Below the pieces are notes generated by a model that did not search any database, was not told the DNA's origin, and saw only the letters and a list, made by a program, of their open reading frames with translations. From assembly GCF_947495665.1 (NCBI RefSeq), contig NZ_CANLZV010000010.1, positions 95,992-159,991 of the forward strand: a stretch of 64,000 nt of DNA, written 5' to 3'. The position numbers were made by a program, and so were the translations under genes. The number at the start of each line of letters is the position of its first letter. Position 1 is the first letter of the stretch. Positions 1 through 7,983 of this stretch are shown piece after piece. The DNA is from an uncultured Sunxiuqinia sp. (GTDB taxonomy: Bacteria; Bacteroidota; Bacteroidia; Bacteroidales; Prolixibacteraceae).

Positions 1-1
1 A

Positions 2-712
2 ATGGTTGCTGGAAACACAGAAATGATTGACTCCGATTACAAATACGATCCACGGGTCGTTTTTATCGAAGATCGTTACTGGGTAACTTGGTGTAATGGC
101 TACCACGGACCAACAATCGGAATCGCTTACACCTTCGATTTTAAAACATTCCACCAGTGCGAAAATGCCTTCTTGCCTTTCAACCGCAACGGCGTGCTTT
201 TCCCTGAAAAAATCAATGGTCGCTACGCCATGCTGAGCCGCCCAAGTGATAACGGACACACGCCTTTTGGTGACATCTACATCAGCTACAGCCCGGATAT
301 GAAATACTGGGGAGAGCACCGCTGTGTGATGAAAGTTAGCCCATTTGAAAACAGTGCCTGGCAGTGTACTAAAATTGGAGCTGGATCAGTGCCAATTAAA
401 ACCAAAGACGGATGGTTGGAGTTTTACCACGGGGTAATCAACACCTGCAACGGCTTCCGTTACTCCATGGGAGCAGCTTTGCTTGACCTGGAAGATCCAT
501 CCAAGGTACTTTACCGCACACAACCTTACTTGTTGGCTCCAGCTGCGCCATACGAATTGGCTGGCGATGTGCCTAACGTGGTTTTCCCATGCGCTGCCCT
601 AAACGATGGCGAGAAAATTGCTGTTTACTACGGAGCTGCTGACACGGTCGTGGGAATGGCTTTCGGTTATCAACAGGAAATCATCGATTTTATCAAGAAT
701 AACTCGTTATAG
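2..712 (+). CDS. GH130 family glycoside phosphorylase, C-terminal part
   Basis: This is the C-terminal 236 residues of a glycoside hydrolase family 130 protein, cut by the window edge; the first ATG at base 2 is unlikely to be the true start. GH130 enzymes are five-bladed beta-propellers that phosphorolyse (some hydrolyse) beta-mannosides. Family motifs seen are YDPRVV near residue 16, the stretch [18 protein letters not shown] near 64, KIGAGSVPI near 125, [10 protein letters not shown] near 188 and [17 protein letters not shown] near 206. The N-terminal blade that carries the catalytic Asp would lie outside the window. No signal peptide can be judged. The gene ends 42 bases before a strong bidirectional terminator and converges on the next gene. 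The exact substrate (mannosyl-glucose, mannobiose or mannosyl-GlcNAc) cannot be set from this fragment. Confidence 0.9.
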   Translation: MVAGNTEMIDSDYKYDPRVVFIEDRYWVTWCNGYHGPTIGIAYTFDFKTFHQCENAFLPFNRNGVLFPEKINGRYAMLSRPSDNGHTPFGDIYISYSPDMKYWGEHRCVMKVSPFENSAWQCTKIGAGSVPIKTKDGWLEFYHGVINTCNGFRYSMGAALLDLEDPSKVLYRTQPYLLAPAAPYELAGDVPNVVFPCAALNDGEKIAVYYGAADTVVGMAFGYQQEIIDFIKNNSL

Positions 713-753
713 CTTACTGAAGAAACACTCCACCCATCTGGTGTTGGAGCAAT

Positions 754-785
754 AAAAAATCCGGCTGCAATCAGCCGGATTTTTT
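754..785. terminator. Bidirectional intrinsic terminator
   Basis: A perfect 14-bp inverted repeat (AAAAAATCCGGCTG and its complement) with a CAAT loop. A-runs flank it on one side and T-runs on the other, so it can stop transcription from the GH130 gene and from the convergent gene ending at 811. Confidence 0.93.
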
Positions 786-810
786 TATATCTCTTAGATT
801 GCTTCAGGCA

Positions 811-1281
811 CTAAAAGCCCAGGCCCAGGTGAAGGCCCAAAGAGGCATGCGATTCTTCCTTTTCGAAGCCAAAGCCCAGCATGGGCCCAATATGAAACTC
901 CCCAACCGTAAATTCATACAAAACTTCCAAGTGACCGGACAAGGCTTTGTGCGTTTCATCCTCTTCCTTGGCAAAACTATAGCCCGGCCCAATATTAACG
1001 GACAAACGCGGAAGAATACGGTAGTTCAGTAACGCCGTAATTGTATTGTGTGTATGTTCGTCCCATACCGATTCAAACCCAAGCCCAACCGATAAAGGAC
1101 TGTGCGGGCGAATTCGATACAAGTAGTGCAGGTGCGTACCTAAAGCCAGGTCATACTCCGAAAGCAGGCTCGATCCTCCAACTCCAATGCCAATATGGTG
1201 ACGATGGTGGTCGTGTTCATGCTCTTGCGCCAACGCTGCATTCGACAATAAAAGAATAAAGGCTAATAATTGAATTTTCAT
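811..1281 (-). CDS. Small His-rich outer-membrane beta-barrel-like protein
   Basis: A 156-residue exported protein with no family I can name. Residues 1-18 are a clean signal peptide ending in ALAQ. The mature N-terminus is strikingly His-rich (EHEHDHHRHH). The rest alternates polar and hydrophobic residues with many Gly and aromatic positions and ends in LGLGF, a C-terminal aromatic as in small outer-membrane barrels. The likely location is the outer membrane, perhaps six to eight strands (inference). The His/Asp/Glu cluster could bind Zn, Cu or Ni, but no metal-transport gene is adjacent. It converges with the GH130 gene and shares its terminator, and appears monocistronic. Confidence 0.75.
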   Translation of the reverse strand: MKIQLLAFILLLSNAALAQEHEHDHHRHHIGIGVGGSSLLSEYDLALGTHLHYLYRIRPHSPLSVGLGFESVWDEHTHNTITALLNYRILPRLSVNIGPGYSFAKEEDETHKALSGHLEVLYEFTVGEFHIGPMLGFGFEKEESHASLGLHLGLGF

Positions 1282-1337
1282 GCGAATATCTTGTTAAAAT
1301 GTTGGTATAGAAACAATGGTTTTCATAAAAAGTTGCA

Positions 1338-1362
1338 CAAAAAAACCCGGTATAAACCGGGC
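1338..1362 (-). terminator. Terminator of the lpx operon
   Basis: On the minus strand, CCCGGT-TTAT-ACCGGG is followed by seven T residues, placed 28-52 bases after the lpxA stop codon. Confidence 0.9.
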
Positions 1363-1389
1363 TTCTTCTTCAATATTTTCAGGTACAAA

Positions 1390-2172
1390 TCAATCGGGGA
1401 AATAACCACGAATAACTCCACGCTTAGAATCTTTCACAAAAAGAAGGATTTCATCACGCTCGGGAGTGGCTGACATCTCTGCTTCGATAATTTCAACTGC
1501 CTGAGCAATATTCAATCCTTTTTGATAGATATACCGGTAAATCTCCTGGATTTCCCGTATTTTTTCGTTGCCATAACTGCGACGTCTCAACCCAATGGAG
1601 TTGATTCCAACGTAAGAAAGCGGCTCACGACCAGCTTTAATGTACGGAGGAACATCTTTACGAACCAGCGATCCGCCGGAAATCATAACATGAGAGCCAA
1701 TGTGGCAAAACTGATGAATCGCTGTCATTCCACCAATGATTGCCCAGTCATCAACCACGACTTCGCCAGCTAACTGCGTGCTATTAACCAGAATCACATT
1801 ATTTCCTACAAGACAGTCATGGGCAATATGCACATAAGCCATAATCAAGCAGTTGTTACCAACTACTGTTTTTCCCCTTGCTGAAGTTCCCCGATTAATG
1901 GTAACACACTCGCGAATGGTGGTGTTATCACCAATTTCAACTGTTGTATATTCACCTTTAAATTTTAAATCCTGCGGAACAGCTCCAATAATTGCTCCAG
2001 GGAAAATACGGCAATTTTTACCTATTCGGGTTCCGGGCATAATGGTTACGTTTGAACCAATACGAGTACCTTCCCCGATAATGACATCCTTGTCGATTGT
2101 GACAAATGGCTCAATCACCACGTTTTCTGCCACCTGTGACTCTGAATGCACGTAAGCTAACGGTTGTTTCAT
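1390..2172 (-). CDS. lpxA: Acyl-ACP--UDP-N-acetylglucosamine O-acyltransferase
   Basis: First committed acyl transfer of lipid A synthesis: moves a 3-hydroxyacyl chain from ACP to the 3-OH of UDP-GlcNAc in the cytoplasm. The 260 residues match the usual family length. Hexapeptide repeats of a left-handed beta-helix fill residues 1-190, and a helical C-terminal domain follows. The catalytic His is His118 in MAYVHIAHDC, equivalent to E. coli His125. It is the last gene of the minus-strand cluster HD hydrolase, lpxD, lpxC/fabZ, lpxA, 27 bases after lpxC/fabZ, and is followed by an intrinsic terminator. LpxD belongs to the same fold but has an extra N-terminal domain that is absent here. Confidence 0.97.
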   Translation of the reverse strand: MKQPLAYVHSESQVAENVVIEPFVTIDKDVIIGEGTRIGSNVTIMPGTRIGKNCRIFPGAIIGAVPQDLKFKGEYTTVEIGDNTTIRECVTINRGTSARGKTVVGNNCLIMAYVHIAHDCLVGNNVILVNSTQLAGEVVVDDWAIIGGMTAIHQFCHIGSHVMISGGSLVRKDVPPYIKAGREPLSYVGINSIGLRRRSYGNEKIREIQEIYRYIYQKGLNIAQAVEIIEAEMSATPERDEILLFVKDSKRGVIRGYFPD

Positions 2173-2199
2173 CTTATAATAATTGTTTTCAGTAATTTT

Positions 2200-3588
2200 T
2201 TAAGCCTTTACAATCTGCGCCATAAAATCGCCTTCGGCCACTACGGTCTCTCCGACATAACAAAGCCCTTTCATATTAGCAATTCCGCGACGGATAGGAG
2301 AAACCAGCTCAATCCGAAACAACAAGGTGTCACCCGGAACTACTTTCTTCCTGAACTTAACATTATCAACACGTATGAAATAGGTAGAATATTTTTCTTC
2401 TTTATCATGCAACACATACAAACCTCCACACTGAGCCATTGCCTCAATCAACAGCACGCCCGGCATTACCGGTTCGTCAGGGAAATGCCCCTGAAAGAAT
2501 GGTTCGTTAACCGTAACATTTTTCACGCCTACAATATAGTCATCTTTAATTTCAATGACTTTATCAACCAACAAAAACGGAAAACGATGCGGAAGGAACG
2601 AGCGAATATCGTTGATATCCAATAAAGGCTCCTGAAGTGGATCGTATTGCGGGATGATTTTAGCGACTTCTTGTTTTCTGATTTCTTTTTTCAGCAACTT
2701 AGCAAACTCGGTATTGGCTTTATGACCAGGTTTGGTTGCAATAATGCGCCCCTTAATACGACGACCAGCCAGAGCCAAGTCACCGATAACATCAAGCAGT
2801 TTATGACGGGCGCATTCATTTTCAAACTGAAGATCCAGGTTATTTAAGATCCCCTGTTCTTTACGAACTTCAATATGCTCGTGGTTGAACAAATCGGCTA
2901 AACGGTCCAGTTCGTCCTGAGTAATGTCCTTATCCATAATAACAATGGCATTATCCAGATCACCTCCTTTAACCAAGTTGTTTTTCAACAAAAACTCCAG
3001 CTCACGCACAAAAACAAAGGTGCGGCAAGGAGCCACTTCCTGCTTAAAGTCAGCAAGATTCTCCAAGGTCGCAAATTGGTTGTTCAGCACACTTGAGTTG
3101 AAAGAGATCATCACGTTCAGGCTGTAATCCGTATCCGGCAAAGCAACAATTTCAGAGCCCGACTCTGGATCTTTATACACAATCTTTTCCGTGATTTCCA
3201 AATATTCCCGTTCAGCACTTTGCTCCACGATTCCCACTTCGGAAATGGCTTCAACGAATAATTTCGCGCTTCCGTCCAAAATAGGTACTTCCTCATTATC
3301 AATCTCAATCAACACGTTATCCAGGTCCATACCGATAAGTGCTGCCAGAGCGTGCTCAATTGTACTCAAGCGTACATTGTCTTTACCAATTACCGTTCCC
3401 CGTGAGGTATCTCCCACCAGGCTGGCATCGGCCTCCAAAACTGGAGCACCTTCCAAATCAATTCGTTGAAATTTAAATCCATGATTTTCGGGAGCTGGTT
3501 TAAAGGTCATATTAACCTCTACTCCCGTATGTAATCCTTTGCCACTTAATGAAAATTCCCGGGCTAAAGTTTTTTGCATTATTGTCAT
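2200..3588 (-). CDS. lpxC/fabZ: Bifunctional UDP-3-O-acyl-GlcNAc deacetylase / 3-hydroxyacyl-ACP dehydratase
   Basis: A natural fusion typical of Bacteroidota. Residues 1 to about 305 are LpxC, the zinc deacetylase of the committed lipid A step: Zn ligands His79 (STIEHALAAL) with His262 and Asp266 (RHKLLDVIGD), general base Glu78, and His289 in KPGHKANTEF. Residues 320-462 are FabZ, a hot-dog dehydratase of fatty acid elongation, with FLPHRFPFLLVDK, catalytic His368 in FFQGHFP and Glu382 in PGVLLIEAMAQ. The fusion ties lipid A commitment to supply of the same 3-hydroxyacyl-ACP substrate. Both halves look intact. ATG codons at 3588 and 3579 are both possible starts; the second matches the common MQK beginning. 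It lies 20 bases after lpxD. Confidence 0.97.
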   Translation of the reverse strand: MTIMQKTLAREFSLSGKGLHTGVEVNMTFKPAPENHGFKFQRIDLEGAPVLEADASLVGDTSRGTVIGKDNVRLSTIEHALAALIGMDLDNVLIEIDNEEVPILDGSAKLFVEAISEVGIVEQSAEREYLEITEKIVYKDPESGSEIVALPDTDYSLNVMISFNSSVLNNQFATLENLADFKQEVAPCRTFVFVRELEFLLKNNLVKGGDLDNAIVIMDKDITQDELDRLADLFNHEHIEVRKEQGILNNLDLQFENECARHKLLDVIGDLALAGRRIKGRIIATKPGHKANTEFAKLLKKEIRKQEVAKIIPQYDPLQEPLLDINDIRSFLPHRFPFLLVDKVIEIKDDYIVGVKNVTVNEPFFQGHFPDEPVMPGVLLIEAMAQCGGLYVLHDKEEKYSTYFIRVDNVKFRKKVVPGDTLLFRIELVSPIRRGIANMKGLCYVGETVVAEGDFMAQIVKA

Positions 3589-3608
3589 TACCAGTCGTTT
3601 TCTAAAAC

Positions 3609-4655
3609 TTATTGTTCGTTTAACTTCGATTTTAGTTCCGCTACTTCCTTCTGCAAATCAATCAATTGACTTCGCAATTGAGGCAAACGCCTGTAAACCA
3701 CATAGGTTTTCAGGGCTTGTTCATGATCCATAGCAGGAGCTCCGAGCACGGTACGTCCCGATTTAATATTGTTGGTTACCCCTGACATGGCTCCAATTTT
3801 CACCTCATCACCAATGTTCAAGTGTCCGGCAATTCCGACTTGTCCACCAAACATACAGTTTTTACCCACTTTGCTTGATCCGGCAATCCCGACCAAAGCT
3901 GCCATGACGGTATTTTCTCCTACCTCGCAGTTATGGGCTATCTGAATCAGGTTATCCAGCTTGGCTCCTTTGCGAATAATGGTTGATCCCATGGTGGAGC
4001 AGTCAATTGTTGTATTGGCTCCAATCTCCACATCATCTTCCAATATAACATTTCCAACCTGCGGAATTTTCCTGTATGATCCATCCGGTTTAGGAGCAAA
4101 TCCAAAGCCATCAGAGCCAATAACCGCCCCCGCATGAATTACACAGTTGGCACCAATGACAGTGCCATCATATATTTTTGCTCCGGCGTAAATGATGGTA
4201 TTCTCACCAATGGTTACTCCGGAACCAATAAATGTTTGAGGATAGACCTTGACGTTATCTCCAAGGGTTGAATTTTGTCCGAGGTAAGCGAAGGCTCCAA
4301 AATAAACCTCCTCACCAACCTTCGCTGAAGGATCGATAAAAGAGGGCTGCTCAATGCCTTGCTTCAATTTCTTGGCTTGCTCGTACAACTCAAGTAAAGA
4401 GGCGAAGGCCTCATAAGGATCTTCTACTCGAATCAGAGTGGCTTTAACAGGCTCTTCCGGTTTAAAATCCTGACGGACCAACACAATTGAGGCCTCGGTT
4501 TCGTAAATGTATCGTTCGTATTTGGGGTTAGCCAAAAAAGCCAGCGTACCGGGCTTTCCATCTTCAATTTTCGATACATTGTTAACGCTTACTTGCTCAT
4601 CTCCCTCAACCGTACCTTGAAGGAAATCAGCGATATTTAGTGCTTTAAATTCCAT
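3609..4655 (-). CDS. lpxD: UDP-3-O-(3-hydroxyacyl)glucosamine N-acyltransferase
   Basis: Third enzyme of lipid A synthesis, adding the second 3-hydroxyacyl chain at the amino group of the LpxC product. 348 residues from the ATG at 4655; a longer reading frame starts upstream but would overlap the HD gene, and [12 protein letters not shown] is the normal family N-terminus. An N-terminal uridine-binding domain (about 1-100) is followed by hexapeptide repeats, with the catalytic His in [12 protein letters not shown]. The C-terminal helix ([17 protein letters not shown]) is coiled-coil-like. It sits between the HD hydrolase and lpxC/fabZ in one transcription unit. Confidence 0.96.
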   Translation of the reverse strand: MEFKALNIADFLQGTVEGDEQVSVNNVSKIEDGKPGTLAFLANPKYERYIYETEASIVLVRQDFKPEEPVKATLIRVEDPYEAFASLLELYEQAKKLKQGIEQPSFIDPSAKVGEEVYFGAFAYLGQNSTLGDNVKVYPQTFIGSGVTIGENTIIYAGAKIYDGTVIGANCVIHAGAVIGSDGFGFAPKPDGSYRKIPQVGNVILEDDVEIGANTTIDCSTMGSTIIRKGAKLDNLIQIAHNCEVGENTVMAALVGIAGSSKVGKNCMFGGQVGIAGHLNIGDEVKIGAMSGVTNNIKSGRTVLGAPAMDHEQALKTYVVYRRLPQLRSQLIDLQKEVAELKSKLNEQ

Positions 4656-4692
4656 ATTTTTTTTCTTGGCGCGGTGCAAAAATAGGTTTAAA

Positions 4693-6000
4693 TTACTTAA
4701 CGTCCAATTCTTTCGGGTAACACACAAAATATTTCCTTACCGTTTGCAGCAAGCTTGAAATGTTCACATCTGATGCATCATTGATCTCCTTTACACTCCC
4801 GTCTTTCATTAATATATTTATTTTATCGCTTCCCGAAATGTAACCATAATTGCTGATGGAATCACTGATCAGAAAGTAATGCACCTCATCTTCCGTAATC
4901 GCCCAGCGCCTCATGATCTGCTCCTTCAAACCCGAAATCGTTTCCGTTGAAAAAGCCGAACTTTTAATTTTAATCCGAAAAAGCTTCCGATTAATGACAG
5001 CTCCGGCCAAGTAGGCTAAAATTTGGTCATCATGATGCCGCCACTGTTTCATAGCCAAAATTAAATCACTGTCATCCAGTTCGACAAACAAGTCCAGCAA
5101 ACTTTTACCGTCTACAAATTGTGCCTGATCAAAACAGTGGCTGGTAATTTTATGCTGAAGAAAAACTTTCAGAGCGGGGGTTGCAAAAACCTCCACCCCA
5201 TTCATCATCAACTCCTTTGCCCGGCGCAGCACTTTCACCAACATTTGCTCGGCCGACAAAACCGTTTTATGTAAGTACACCTGCCAATACATCAGTCTGC
5301 GCGAAATCAAAAACTTTTCAATGGAATAAATCCCTTTGTACTCAACCACTAAGCCGTCATTGCGCACATTCAACATTTTAATGATCCGGTCTGAGCCAAT
5401 GGTTCCTTCCGTAACACCAGAAAAAAAGCTGTCCCTGCGAAGATAATCCAGGCGGTCAATATCCAACTGGCTTGCCACCAACTGGTGCAAAAACTTTTTA
5501 GGATATTCATTTTTGAAAATCTGAATCGCCATGTCCAGTCGCCCTCCAAATTGCCGGTTCATTTCTTCCATCAACATCAGCGAAAGGCTTTCGTGCGAAA
5601 TTCCCTCCACCAACGAGTGCTCCAAGGCATGCGAAAACGGACCGTGACCAATGTCGTGCAGCAAAATAGCTGCCGTCACGGCTTCAGCTTCGTCATCGCT
5701 AATGTCAACATCTTTCATCTTCAAACTGGAAATGGCCATCCCCATAAGGTGTACCGCACCGATGGCATGCTCAAACCGGGTATGATTCACACCGGGGAAA
5801 ACGATATTTGAAAGGCCTAATTGCTTAATGCGCCGCAAACGCTGAAGAAAAGGATGCTCGACTAAATCGTAGATAAATTCAGACTGAAGGGTAATGAATC
5901 CGAAAACCGGATCATTGATAATCTTCTTTTTATTTGTTTTCAATCCAATAATTACGTTTTCATTAAATGTGTCTTCAACAAAAGTAAAAAACTTTTTCAT
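4693..6000 (-). CDS. HD-domain phosphohydrolase (dNTPase/SAMHD1-like family)
   Basis: A metal-dependent HD phosphohydrolase of the dGTPase/SAMHD1-like COG1078 group, often found beside lpxD in Bacteroidota. Metal-site motifs are [11 protein letters not shown] (first His), [17 protein letters not shown] (HD pair) and [14 protein letters not shown] (distal Asp). The substrate is unproven; a dNTP or other nucleoside polyphosphate is the family expectation. Start choice is uncertain: ATG at 6000 (MKKFFTF) is used here, an ATG at 6069 would add 23 atypical Cys-rich residues and approach the divergent rimP promoter, and a TTG at 5943 would give the [12 protein letters not shown]-terminus I expect from relatives. 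It is first in the lpx operon. Confidence 0.88.
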   Translation of the reverse strand: MKKFFTFVEDTFNENVIIGLKTNKKKIINDPVFGFITLQSEFIYDLVEHPFLQRLRRIKQLGLSNIVFPGVNHTRFEHAIGAVHLMGMAISSLKMKDVDISDDEAEAVTAAILLHDIGHGPFSHALEHSLVEGISHESLSLMLMEEMNRQFGGRLDMAIQIFKNEYPKKFLHQLVASQLDIDRLDYLRRDSFFSGVTEGTIGSDRIIKMLNVRNDGLVVEYKGIYSIEKFLISRRLMYWQVYLHKTVLSAEQMLVKVLRRAKELMMNGVEVFATPALKVFLQHKITSHCFDQAQFVDGKSLLDLFVELDDSDLILAMKQWRHHDDQILAYLAGAVINRKLFRIKIKSSAFSTETISGLKEQIMRRWAITEDEVHYFLISDSISNYGYISGSDKINILMKDGSVKEINDASDVNISSLLQTVRKYFVCYPKELDVK

Positions 6001-6070
6001 TCCTGCGCCTAAGCAAGCCTCACGACATACTTCGCAAACACGTAATAACTGACATTCATTAACTTCCACA

Positions 6071-6102
6071 TTTTGAGTTTTGAATTCCTTTTGCTAATTT
6101 TG
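6071..6102 (+). promoter_or_regulatory. Bacteroidota-type promoter of rimP-nusA-infB
   Basis: The -33 element TTTTG (6071-6075) and the -7 element TAATTTTG (6095-6102, matching TAnnTTTG) are separated by 19 bases. Transcription should start near 6108, giving a leader of about 60 nt before rimP. Confidence 0.75.
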
Positions 6103-6130
6103 CGCTGACAATTGGAAGATAGACCGTTTG

Positions 6131-6157
6131 CAGGGGACCAAAAGTCCCCTGTTTTAT
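6131..6157 (+). promoter_or_regulatory. Leader hairpin with U-rich tail upstream of rimP
   Basis: CAGGGGAC-CAAAA-GTCCCCTG is a perfect 8-bp stem at 6131-6151 followed at once by TTTTATT. It looks like an intrinsic terminator but lies inside the leader of rimP-nusA-infB, 13 bases before the rimP start. An attenuator or NusA-responsive element is plausible. It cannot be the terminator of an upstream plus-strand gene, because none exists. Confidence 0.7.
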
Positions 6158-6169
6158 TAGTCGGAATTT

Positions 6170-6631
6170 ATGATTGATAAAAGTAAAATAACACAACTCA
6201 TTGAAGATAAACTAAGTGAAGACCAGTTTATCGTTGACCTGGAAGTGACTCCAAGTAACCAAATCAAGGTATCGTTGGATAGCGAGAACGGTATTACAAT
6301 TGATCACTGTGTTCAAATTAGCCGTTTAGTTGAAGGTAGCTTAGATCGTGAAGAAGAAGATTTTGAATTACAAGTCGCTTCTGCCGGTTTAGGACAACCG
6401 CTTAAAGTTTACCGTCAGTATGTCAAAAACATCGGGCAGGAAATGGAAGTCGTCCTGAAAACAGGCGAAAAACTAAGCGGAGAGTTAAAATCGGTCGATC
6501 AGGATGGATTTGAACTTGAAACAGTTAAACGTGAAAAAGTAGAAGGCCATAAAAAAAAGCAACTTATCACCCGCCTTCACCGTATAGCGTTTGATGAAGC
6601 AAAAACAGTTAAAAACATTATAAAATTCTAA
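6170..6631 (+). CDS. rimP: Ribosome maturation factor RimP
   Basis: Cytoplasmic factor needed for late 30S subunit assembly. 153 residues, the usual length: an N-terminal alpha/beta domain (about 1-80, with VDLEVTPSNQIKVSLDSE and the SRLVEG helix) and a C-terminal Sm-like beta-barrel (about 83-150). The motif ASAGLGQPL replaces the common VSSPGLxRPL and is a conservative family variant. First gene of rimP-nusA-infB, a near-universal bacterial order; nusA starts 12 bases after its stop codon. Confidence 0.95.
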   Translation: MIDKSKITQLIEDKLSEDQFIVDLEVTPSNQIKVSLDSENGITIDHCVQISRLVEGSLDREEEDFELQVASAGLGQPLKVYRQYVKNIGQEMEVVLKTGEKLSGELKSVDQDGFELETVKREKVEGHKKKQLITRLHRIAFDEAKTVKNIIKF

Positions 6632-6643
6632 AACGAACGCAAA

Positions 6644-7879
6644 ATGGATACGATTAATCTTATCGATACCTTTTCTGAATTTAAGGACCTGAAAAATATT
6701 GACCGGGTCACCATGATGAGCGTTCTTGAAGACGTTTTCCGGAATGTTTTGCAAAAAACATACGGAACAGATGAGAATTTCGACATCATTATCAATATCG
6801 ATAAGGGTGACTTTGAGATTTGGCGCAACCGTGAGGTTGTGGAAGATGACGACATCGAAGATCCAAATACTCAGATCACACTTACTGAAGCCAAGAAAAT
6901 TGATGATGACTACGAAGTAGGCGAAGAAGTTACGGACGAAGTTAAGATGAAAGACTTTGGTCGTCGTGCGATTCTGAACCTGCGTCAAAACCTGGCCAGT
7001 CGGATTCTGGAATTGGAAAAAGACCACATCTTCGGCAAGTACAAAAGCAAAATTGGCGATATTGTTACCGGAGAAGTTTACCAGGTTTGGAAAAAAGAAA
7101 TTCTTGTTTTAGATGACGAAGGTAATGAGTTGATCCTGCCCAAAACGGAACAAATTCCTTCCGATTATTTCCGCAAGGGAGATAACCTGAGGGCTGTGGT
7201 TTACAAGGTGGAGCTTAGAAATAACAACCCCTTAATTATCTTGTCCCGCACTTCTCCTGTATTCCTCGAGCGATTGTTCGAGTTAGAAGTACCTGAAATT
7301 TTTGATGGACTGATTACCATTAAGAAAATTGTTCGGGTACCTGGCGAACGTGCGAAAGTAGCAGTTGAATCCTATGATGAACGGGTTGACCCGGTTGGCG
7401 CTTGCGTCGGCATGAAGGGATCCCGTATTCACGGCATTGTTCGTGAACTGAGAAATGAAAATATTGATGTGATCAATTATTCAGCCAATGTCCAGTTGTT
7501 TATTCAACGGGCATTAAATCCGGCAAAAATAACGTCGATCAAATTACACGAAGACATCAAACGTGCCGATGTTTACCTTAAGCCCGATGAAGTTTCTCTG
7601 GCCATTGGTAAAGGTGGTTTAAACATTCGTTTAGCAAGCCAACTGACCGGTTACGAAATTGATGTTTACCGGGAAATGGAGACCGATGATGAAGACGTGA
7701 ACCTGGAAGAATTTGCAGACGAAATTGACGCCTGGATTTTGGATCAGTTGAAATCCATTGGCTGCGACACCGCGAAAAACGTGTTGAGTCTTAGCCGCAA
7801 TGATCTGATTAAACGAACAGATCTGGAAGAAGAAACAATTGATCACATATTAAAGATTTTGCGTTCCGAGTTTGAATAG
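6644..7879 (+). CDS. nusA: Transcription termination/antitermination factor NusA
   Basis: RNA-polymerase-binding factor that modulates pausing, intrinsic termination and transcription-translation coupling. 411 residues: N-terminal RNAP-binding domain (1-130), S1 domain (about 135-200, GDIVTGEVYQVWKKEILV), KH1 (about 205-280, ending with GxxG-like GMKGSRIHGIVREL) and KH2 (about 290-345, AIGKGGLNIRLASQL), then an acidic segment and one helix-hairpin-helix tail (SIGCDTAKNVLSLSRNDL). The C-terminal acidic repeats of the E. coli protein are largely absent, as in other Bacteroidota. The leader hairpin at 6131 may connect NusA level to its own operon. Confidence 0.97.
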   Translation: MDTINLIDTFSEFKDLKNIDRVTMMSVLEDVFRNVLQKTYGTDENFDIIINIDKGDFEIWRNREVVEDDDIEDPNTQITLTEAKKIDDDYEVGEEVTDEVKMKDFGRRAILNLRQNLASRILELEKDHIFGKYKSKIGDIVTGEVYQVWKKEILVLDDEGNELILPKTEQIPSDYFRKGDNLRAVVYKVELRNNNPLIILSRTSPVFLERLFELEVPEIFDGLITIKKIVRVPGERAKVAVESYDERVDPVGACVGMKGSRIHGIVRELRNENIDVINYSANVQLFIQRALNPAKITSIKLHEDIKRADVYLKPDEVSLAIGKGGLNIRLASQLTGYEIDVYREMETDDEDVNLEEFADEIDAWILDQLKSIGCDTAKNVLSLSRNDLIKRTDLEEETIDHILKILRSEFE

Positions 7880-7983
7880 TCAAGATCAATCGTTTCATAC
7901 GATTGGCAGTTAATCAAATTGGATATAGAATTGCATAGTTTTTGCGCAAAATTAAAAAAAAGACAAAAAAACAGATTGGGTAT

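Noticed and set aside
6001..6069. Longer HD-hydrolase start at 6069
   Set aside because: The extra 23 residues are Cys-rich and unlike the family, and the start lies next to the divergent rimP promoter; 6000 or the TTG at 5943 fits better.
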